Source: Streptomyces sp. YS415 (GTDB lineage: Bacteria > Actinomycetota > Actinomycetes > Streptomycetales > Streptomycetaceae). Taken from it: a DNA stretch of 64,000 nucleotides. The notes under the pieces are model-generated. The model saw only the letters and a program-made list of their open reading frames with translations. It was not told the DNA's origin and ran no database searches. Of the stretch, positions 60,410-64,000 are shown one piece after another. The first letter of the stretch is position 1. Each line of letters opens with the position of its first letter. The stretch spans positions 243,462 to 307,461 of the forward strand of contig NZ_JAMJFL010000005.1 in assembly GCF_023544665.1 (NCBI RefSeq), read 5' to 3'. The position numbers and the translations under genes are program-made.

Positions 60410-60736
60410 CTACAGATCCACACGTGTCTCGCTGTCGCCACGTCTGAGAAGGACGTGCGCCGGCCGGAACGGCAGACTGCGCAGAGTCGGCTCCAGGACC
60501 TTGAATAGAGCATCGGCATCGGGGCCGTAGGCGTACACGACGGCTTCGCCTCCTCCGAACTCGTTCCCGTCGACCTCCCCGACGCCGGCCGTCTCGGTCG
60601 CTGCCTCCATCGCCTGCTCGGCTTCGTAGATTCGCTCGCGCTGGTCGACATCGCCGAAACCGTGACTGGCAAGCCGGAAGTGTGCGATGACGGCGTGCTC
60701 CTCATCCCTGCTGTCAGGGGCATTGGGTGTCTCCAT
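60410..60736 (-). CDS. Immunity-like hypothetical protein
   Basis: 108 residues from ATG 60736: EEHAVIAHFRLASHGFGDVDQRERIYEAEQAMEAATETAG in parts, VGEVDGNEFGGGEAVVYAYG, PDADALFKVLEPTLRSLPFRPAHVLLRRGD. A ferredoxin-like alpha/beta pattern with the EFGGGE and YGPDAD motifs, a family I recall from Streptomyces accessory regions. Role unknown; the size and isolation suggest an orphan immunity protein. An extended start at 60829 is less likely. Confidence 0.65.
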   Translation of the reverse strand: METPNAPDSRDEEHAVIAHFRLASHGFGDVDQRERIYEAEQAMEAATETAGVGEVDGNEFGGGEAVVYAYGPDADALFKVLEPTLRSLPFRPAHVLLRRGDSETRVDL

Positions 60737-60959
60737 GCCGGACACATTGTCATCGGGGTCTGACACTCTCACCGTTGTGTCCGAGTCGGATCCGCCTCGC
60801 CAACACGCTCTCCATTCACCGGCGTTCACTGGCGGATGGCCACCAGGCTGGGATCGGCTCTAGGTCTTGGCTGAACGGCGGTGAACCGGGCTGAATGAGA
60901 CGGAAGCTGAGACGGCCCGTCCGGTGACCGTTGTCAGTGGCCTCCCTTAGTCTCCAGCC

Positions 60960-61460
60960 ATGAGCATGATCGGTGAGTATCTGCGTGTCACGGCTGCGGA
61001 GCTTGACCGGGCGATCCGAGACCCAGACTGGGCTTTGGACTTCGTCGAAGAGGTCCAGGACGCCGAGGAGGAGACGGAGCCTGCGCCGGCCGAAGCGCGC
61101 CACTTCAGCACGTACAAGACCTGGGACATGCTCCGCTTCCTCCTGGCGCGCGCCGAGTTCCCCGTGAACGTGATCCACGGTGAGGAGCCATTCGCCGAGG
61201 ATGAGGACTGGGGGTACGGGCCTCCGAGGTACCTGCGACCTGAGCGGGTCCAGCTCGCGGCGGAAGCTCTGCGGGCTACCAGCTATGCCGAGCTGATCAG
61301 TGATGTGGATCCTGCTGAGCTGAGCAGCGCCGAGGTGTATCCCCTCGGGTGGAGTGAGCCTGGTGCGCTGGAGTGGGGGCGCCCCTGGTACGACGGCCTC
61401 ACACAGTTCTTCGAGGCTGCTGCCAGGGCGGACGACGCGATGCTCGTCTGGCTGGACTGA
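60960..61460 (+). CDS. DUF1877 (YfbM-like) family protein
   Basis: 166 residues: MSMIGEYLRVTAAELDRAIR, TYKTWDMLRFLLARAEFPVN, VIHGEEPFAEDEDWGYGPPRYLRPERVQLAAEALRATS (parts), YPLGWSEPGALEW, QFFEAAARADDAMLVWLD. These are the DUF1877 landmarks (MG-Y-R start, K-W-LH, GP-YL-P-V). The family is found alone or near polymorphic toxins and may be an immunity protein. The usual second-position Gly is Ser. ATG 60960; the alternative ATG 60966 removes two residues. Confidence 0.85.
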   Translation: MSMIGEYLRVTAAELDRAIRDPDWALDFVEEVQDAEEETEPAPAEARHFSTYKTWDMLRFLLARAEFPVNVIHGEEPFAEDEDWGYGPPRYLRPERVQLAAEALRATSYAELISDVDPAELSSAEVYPLGWSEPGALEWGRPWYDGLTQFFEAAARADDAMLVWLD

Positions 61461-61482
61461 CGGGCGAAGATAACGGTGAGAT

Positions 61483-61637
61483 CTCAGGTTGGGAAGCTGC
61501 GGTCATTCGAAGTTCACTTGAGGGCTGACCTGGGCGAACGGCGGTCGGATGGCCTGATCGATCCCGGTCGCTTTCACCGTGGTTCCCCGCTGGTCCCTGC
61601 TCGATCTGGTGCGCTTGCTGTGCGCTCCGTCCGCTGA
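61483..61637 (-). repeat. Attachment-site-like repeat, copy 2
   Basis: Shares with copy 1 the core (here CAGCTTCCCAACCTGAG on the minus strand), GGGCTGACCTGGGCGAA, GCTTTCACCGTGG and ATCTGGTGCGCTTGC in the same order and spacing. One base of the core stem is changed. Confidence 0.6.
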
Positions 61638-61828
61638 CCCACTTGGCGCCTGACCGGAGACAAAGGTTCAGCTGCCGATTCTGCTGCTCCTTGAGGCCCG
61701 GTGGTCACTCGGCGAGTGCTACCGCTGCCAGGGGCGAGGCCCCCAACCGGGACGCTGGGCGTCAGTGCAATCTCAACTCAACGGAAGGCGGGCTAACTTC
61801 TGTTGGATTATTTCTCATCGGTGTGCGC

Positions 61829-61955
61829 TAGCATTGCGGACCAGGGACACACGGTGTCCCTTCACACCTGGGTGAAGCTGGCACATGGTGCCGGTACCAG
61901 GATGCCGCCCCGTTGGAGCTGGCAAGCCCCCTGGAAATGAGCATATGAGGGCTTG
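61829..61955 (+). other. Possible structured RNA: promoter followed by four stem-loops
   Basis: TAGCAT (61829-61834) could be a -10. From 61844 three short hairpins follow almost without gap: GGGACAC-ACG-GTGTCCC (61844-61860), TTCAC-6-GTGAA (61861-61876), GGCAC-ATG-GTGCC (61880-61892). A fourth is CAAGCCC-19-GGGCTTG (61923-61955). No reading frame uses this stretch convincingly. Confidence 0.35.
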
Positions 61956-62155
61956 GACGCACCAGGCTGTGAAGACGGGGCCGATTTCCCGAAGGATGTA
62001 CTACCTGCAAGATCTGGGTTGACGTTAAGTCAGCTCAACCGAGAACACTTCTGCGCCTAGTGCGTCCGTGCAGGTGTCTCGGTCCAAACCGTACGGGTTT
62101 GGATCGAGGCTGCCTGCGCCCCCGATCCGACCCATGACAGGGAAGGTAAGGATCG

Positions 62156-62377
62156 GTGGACGGCACAGCCATCCTCTTCATTCTCGCCGTCGCTGGCGTG
62201 GCTTCGATCTCGCTCTTCACTCTTAAGGGGCTGCTCGACCAGGTCCCGGACGTGATTGACTCCGCCGGGAACGTACGCGACGCGTGGGACCGCTTCAGGA
62301 ACAAGGGTAACGGGGAGCTCGGGCCGGGCGAGGAGCCACCACTAGTGGATGACCAGGAGCCGCCGACCGCCGCGTAG
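62156..62377 (+). CDS. Small membrane protein
   Basis: 73 residues from GTG 62156, after GGTAAGGA. One hydrophobic segment (ILFILAVAGVASISLFTLKG) then an acidic/polar tail (DSAGNVRDAWDRFRNKGNGE, GPGEEPPLVDDQEPP). No family recognised. It is isolated between two attachment-like repeats. Confidence 0.5.
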   Translation: MDGTAILFILAVAGVASISLFTLKGLLDQVPDVIDSAGNVRDAWDRFRNKGNGELGPGEEPPLVDDQEPPTAA

Positions 62378-62495
62378 GTCATCAGATTTCGTCGTTGCTG
62401 TTGACCCACAAGGACCACCCGCGTGATCCTTCTCGGGCTTGCTGTGACAGCCAGTTTGGCTGAGCTGGACGAACCTGGTCAGTTACGGAGAAGCA

Positions 62496-62640
62496 CTGAG
62501 CTTGGGAAGCTTGGGTCCTTGACGGACGATTCGCGGGCTGACCAGCGGCGGAGCTGCTGACGGAGCCGGACGGTCGGAGGATGCTCTCCGCGATTCCCCG
62601 TGGTCCCCCGCACAACCTGGCATGAGTCTGGCACGGGGCT
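62496..62640 (-). repeat. Attachment-site-like repeat, copy 3
   Basis: Core AAGCTTCCCAAGCTCAG on the minus strand, followed upstream by GCTGACC, ATTCCCCGTGGTCCCCC and two TGGCAC/TGGCAT words. More diverged than copies 1 and 2 but same order and orientation. Confidence 0.5.
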
Positions 62641-62652
62641 TGGGCCTCGGCT

Positions 62653-63126
62653 CTACAGGACCAAGCTCAGCACAGTCGCAGCACATAGCAGGCCTACTCC
62701 GGCCAGGATGAGGTTGACTCCAAGACGGAGCCGGCGGAACTTGATCTCGACGGTGCGAGAGAGGAAGGAAACCCGCTCAGCTCGCAGGTCCGCGCGCATG
62801 TGGTCGCGCACCGCGTCGGGCTCCAGGGTCACCCAACGGGACCAACCTTCAGCGGTCAGAGTGTCAATGTGGACTGGCCGGACAGTGATGAGCAGAACCA
62901 CGATGGCAATCACGAGGCACGTCGCGCCGACCGAGCCGACGGCCAACACAGCGGCTCCCTGATGCCTGGAGCTCTGTGTCACCACGAAGCCGAGGCCCAC
63001 GCCAGTCATCGCCAACACGATGCTTGCTTTGGCGTCAGCCCGTGTGAGTTTGCTGGTGAGTGTCCTAAGCGCCTCATTCAAGTTGTCGGACGAATGGTCC
63101 GCACCACTGTTTGATCCCTGTGCCAT
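62653..63126 (-). CDS. Pycsar-effector-like transmembrane protein (PycTM/DUF5706-like)
   Basis: 157 residues from ATG 63126 with GGAGG 5-9 bases upstream. LTRADAKASIVLAMTGVGLGFVVTQ is the characteristic first helix pair (ADxKAxxxL), followed by VLAVGSVGATCLVIAIVVLLITVRP, a cytoplasmic loop, and RTVEIKFRRLRLGVNLILAGVGLL at the end. PycTM proteins disrupt the membrane when a cCMP or cUMP signal is made by a PycC cyclase during phage attack. No cyclase gene adjoins it here. Confidence 0.65.
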   Translation of the reverse strand: MAQGSNSGADHSSDNLNEALRTLTSKLTRADAKASIVLAMTGVGLGFVVTQSSRHQGAAVLAVGSVGATCLVIAIVVLLITVRPVHIDTLTAEGWSRWVTLEPDAVRDHMRADLRAERVSFLSRTVEIKFRRLRLGVNLILAGVGLLCAATVLSLVL

Positions 63127-63424
63127 GAGGCCTCCGTCTCTTGGCACTGACACGTTGACGAGGGGCCCGTTGGTTCGTCCGCGCCGAACAGGGCCGATGG
63201 CCCTTAGCTCGCCGACCGCTTCGTCCCGAAGCAACTTGGGTGCGGGCGCTCCCTTGGGCTGTTGTACCTCTCACCTGCGCTGATGGTCCGCCGACGTCCG
63301 CACTCGTCCGCCGGTGTTCGTCTGCGTTGTCACGCAGATAGACACTCACTGCGGTTGGTCTTCTTGTGCGGGACACCTTGATGCGGACGTGCCGAGCTGT
63401 CAGTACGGTCGACTGGTGATCAAC
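63127..63424. other. 298-base divergent gap
   Basis: Between the PycTM-like gene and the small gene at 63425. CGCAGATAGACACTCACTGC and neighbouring AT-richer bases near 63330-63360 may hold a promoter; CCGACG/GTCCGC words repeat near 63285-63315. Nothing firm. Confidence 0.4.
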
Positions 63425-63706
63425 ATGAACGTGCGTATAGGCCTGGGGCAACCCATAGCTCGTGCCCAGGTCGGACTGGAATGGACGGACCTCTTGCCCG
63501 CGCTGGACTCGGTGCACTTCCCGATGTTGTGGGCCTTGGATCCCTACGGGGATGCGGTCTTCAATGAGCGGCAGGTGCCGTTGCTGCTGGCAGAGCTTGA
63601 TCGACTTCCTGAAGCCTACTGCGGTGAGTGGGTGGGCCAGGCTCGGGAGTTGTGCCAGGTCGTTCAAAGTGGAACACACCGGTTCCTTTGTTTCGTCGGT
63701 GACTAA
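63425..63706 (+). CDS. Hypothetical small protein, island cargo
   Basis: 93 residues: MNVRIGLGQPIARAQVGLEW, TDLLPALDSVHFPMLWALDPYGDAVFN (parts), VPLLLAELDRLPEAYCGEW, QVVQSGTHRFLCFVGD. The DPYGD-TVFN-like motif and THRFLCFVGD end recall small Streptomyces proteins often found alone in accessory DNA. GTG 63416 is an alternative start. The gene stops three bases before the tRNA-Ser fragment, so it sits at the very edge of the element. Confidence 0.65.
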   Translation: MNVRIGLGQPIARAQVGLEWTDLLPALDSVHFPMLWALDPYGDAVFNERQVPLLLAELDRLPEAYCGEWVGQARELCQVVQSGTHRFLCFVGD

Positions 63707-63709
63707 ATA

Positions 63710-63767
63710 GTCTTGAAAACCGTCGTGGCGCGAGTCACCGTGGGTTCAAATCCCACACCCACCGCCA
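63710..63767 (+). other. 3' fragment of tRNA-Ser(TGA), attachment-site remnant
   Basis: From the anticodon loop (CTTGAAA, anticodon TGA) onward the sequence folds as a serine tRNA: long variable arm GTGGC-GCGA-GTCAC, T arm GTGGG-TTCAAAT-CCCAC, acceptor ACCCACC, discriminator G and encoded CCA. No GGTGGGT acceptor strand, D arm or 5' anticodon strand precedes it. This is the truncated side of an integration site, with the element on the lower-coordinate side. Confidence 0.82.
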
Positions 63768-63777
63768 GGCAGAGCGG

Positions 63778-63804
63778 CCTCCGACCAGCAAATACGGTCG
63801 GGGG
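63778..63804 (+). terminator. Terminator after the tRNA-Ser fragment
   Basis: CCTCCGACC (63778-63786) pairs with GGTCGGGGG (63796-63804) with one wobble around nine bases, then TCGCTTTCGT. It probably ended the original tRNA-Ser transcript. Confidence 0.75.
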
Positions 63805-63918
63805 TCGCTTTCGTATCTCCTCACCTTGAGTAGCCGGTGCTCCCCGTGGCTTCCCGCTCGATCGGGCACGTGAGGGGCACACGATCAAGCTGCTGGTGTA
63901 CTCGGCTAGCCTGCGGGC

Positions 63919-64000
63919 GTGCGTGCTGAAGAGATCTCCCACTGGATCGCTGATCATGGTGCCTCGATAAGCACCGTTGAGCTTGCGGCAGCTTTCGATG
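63919..64000 (+). CDS. Start of an unknown gene (partial)
   Basis: GTG 63919 opens a frame running off the window: MRAEEISHWIADHGASISTV then ELAAAFD. A helix pair with TVELAAAFD recalls the beginning of a helix-turn-helix domain. There is no strong ribosome site. It lies outside the element, on the backbone side of the tRNA-Ser fragment. Too short to name. Confidence 0.45.
   Translation, partial: MRAEEISHWIADHGASISTVELAAAFD

Larger units (their letters stand above)
61461..62155. other. 695-base non-coding stretch of the island
   Basis: Holds the second attachment-like repeat (61483-61637) and a promoter-plus-hairpins region (61829-61955). The remainder, about 61640-61800 and 61960-62155, shows no plausible gene and reads like decayed sequence. 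Confidence 0.55.

Noticed and set aside
57000..63700. A complete integrative element
   Set aside because: No integrase, excisionase, replication or transfer gene could be found, only a KorSA-like regulator and cargo.
62378..63706. A complete Pycsar operon
   Set aside because: Neither neighbour of the PycTM-like gene has nucleotide-cyclase motifs.
63710..63767. Functional tRNA-Ser gene
   Set aside because: The 5' half (acceptor strand, D arm, 5' anticodon strand) is missing.
63703..63957. Minus-strand frame ending GVGFEPTVTRATTVFKTI
   Set aside because: This is the antisense of the tRNA-Ser fragment, a common spurious gene.

Overview
The window is chromosomal DNA of a Streptomyces-type actinomycete. 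It has very high G+C with strong third-position GC bias, many GTG and TTG starts behind GGAGG-type ribosome sites, and genes diagnostic of the genus: AfsK/AfsS/AfsR, an XRE-DUF397 pair of the Scr1/Scr2 kind, DUF397, DUF5994 and DUF6247 proteins, a GOLPH3-like protein and a CebR box. From memory, the backbone order (afsK, afsS, afsR, fbiC, D-Ala-D-Ala carboxypeptidase, GPP34 protein, XRE, DUF397, glutathione peroxidase) resembles S. coelicolor SCO4423 to about SCO4444. I could not check this by alignment.

1-12.4 kb: the secondary-metabolism regulators afsK (kinase), afsS (small activator) and afsR (SARP-NTPase-TPR). Between afsK and afsS lie genes not obviously part of that cascade: a crotonase / DUF35 / Ltp2-like thiolase operon facing an acyl-CoA ligase gene, a secreted phospholipase A2 and a DUF5701 protein. 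The afsS leader holds a direct-repeat AfsR-type operator and a perfect 16-bp inverted repeat.

12.4-19.8 kb: a rightward catabolic run of tightly packed genes (amidohydrolase, two luciferase-like oxidoreductases, SDR, D-aminoacylase-like amidohydrolase, aldehyde dehydrogenase). 19.8-26.1 kb: F420-type proteins (DUF385, LLM) and fbiC, which makes the F420 chromophore precursor, plus a nuclease/phosphatase-fold protein and an exported PHP hydrolase. The same 15-bp palindrome, CTGAC-N5-GTCAG, lies twice before the ligase/thiolase divergon, once before the amidohydrolase, twice around the promoter of the second LLM operon, and once between an SDR and an EthD-like gene at 36.9 kb. I read these as one catabolic regulon, interleaved with the afs genes, whose repressor is not in the window.

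26-34 kb: a degenerate L,D-transpeptidase-like protein, a DUF2165 membrane protein, a 1010-residue NTPase-TPR protein convergent with two tandem DUF397 genes and their XRE partner, a wHTH protein, a DUF6247 gene followed by what looks like a deleted toxin gene, and an ADP-ribosylglycohydrolase homologue lacking its metal ligands. 34-56.8 kb: a sodium:solute symporter, SDR, membrane and wall genes, Scr-type regulators, peroxidase, an octanucleotide-repeat spacer, an MFS exporter, a CebR-boxed secreted GH5 enzyme, and several small Streptomyces-specific genes.

56.9-63.8 kb: a more AT-rich, low-coding-density island. Its left edge carries the 3' part of a tRNA-Arg(CCT) on the minus strand and its right edge the 3' part of a tRNA-Ser(TGA) on the plus strand. 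No integrase or replication gene is present, but there is a GntR/UTRA regulator of the kind found in actinomycete integrative elements, a decayed second copy, and three diverged copies of an attachment-site-like sequence. Cargo includes secreted proteins, immunity-like proteins, a DUF1877 protein and an orphan Pycsar-type transmembrane effector. The last bases begin a new gene.
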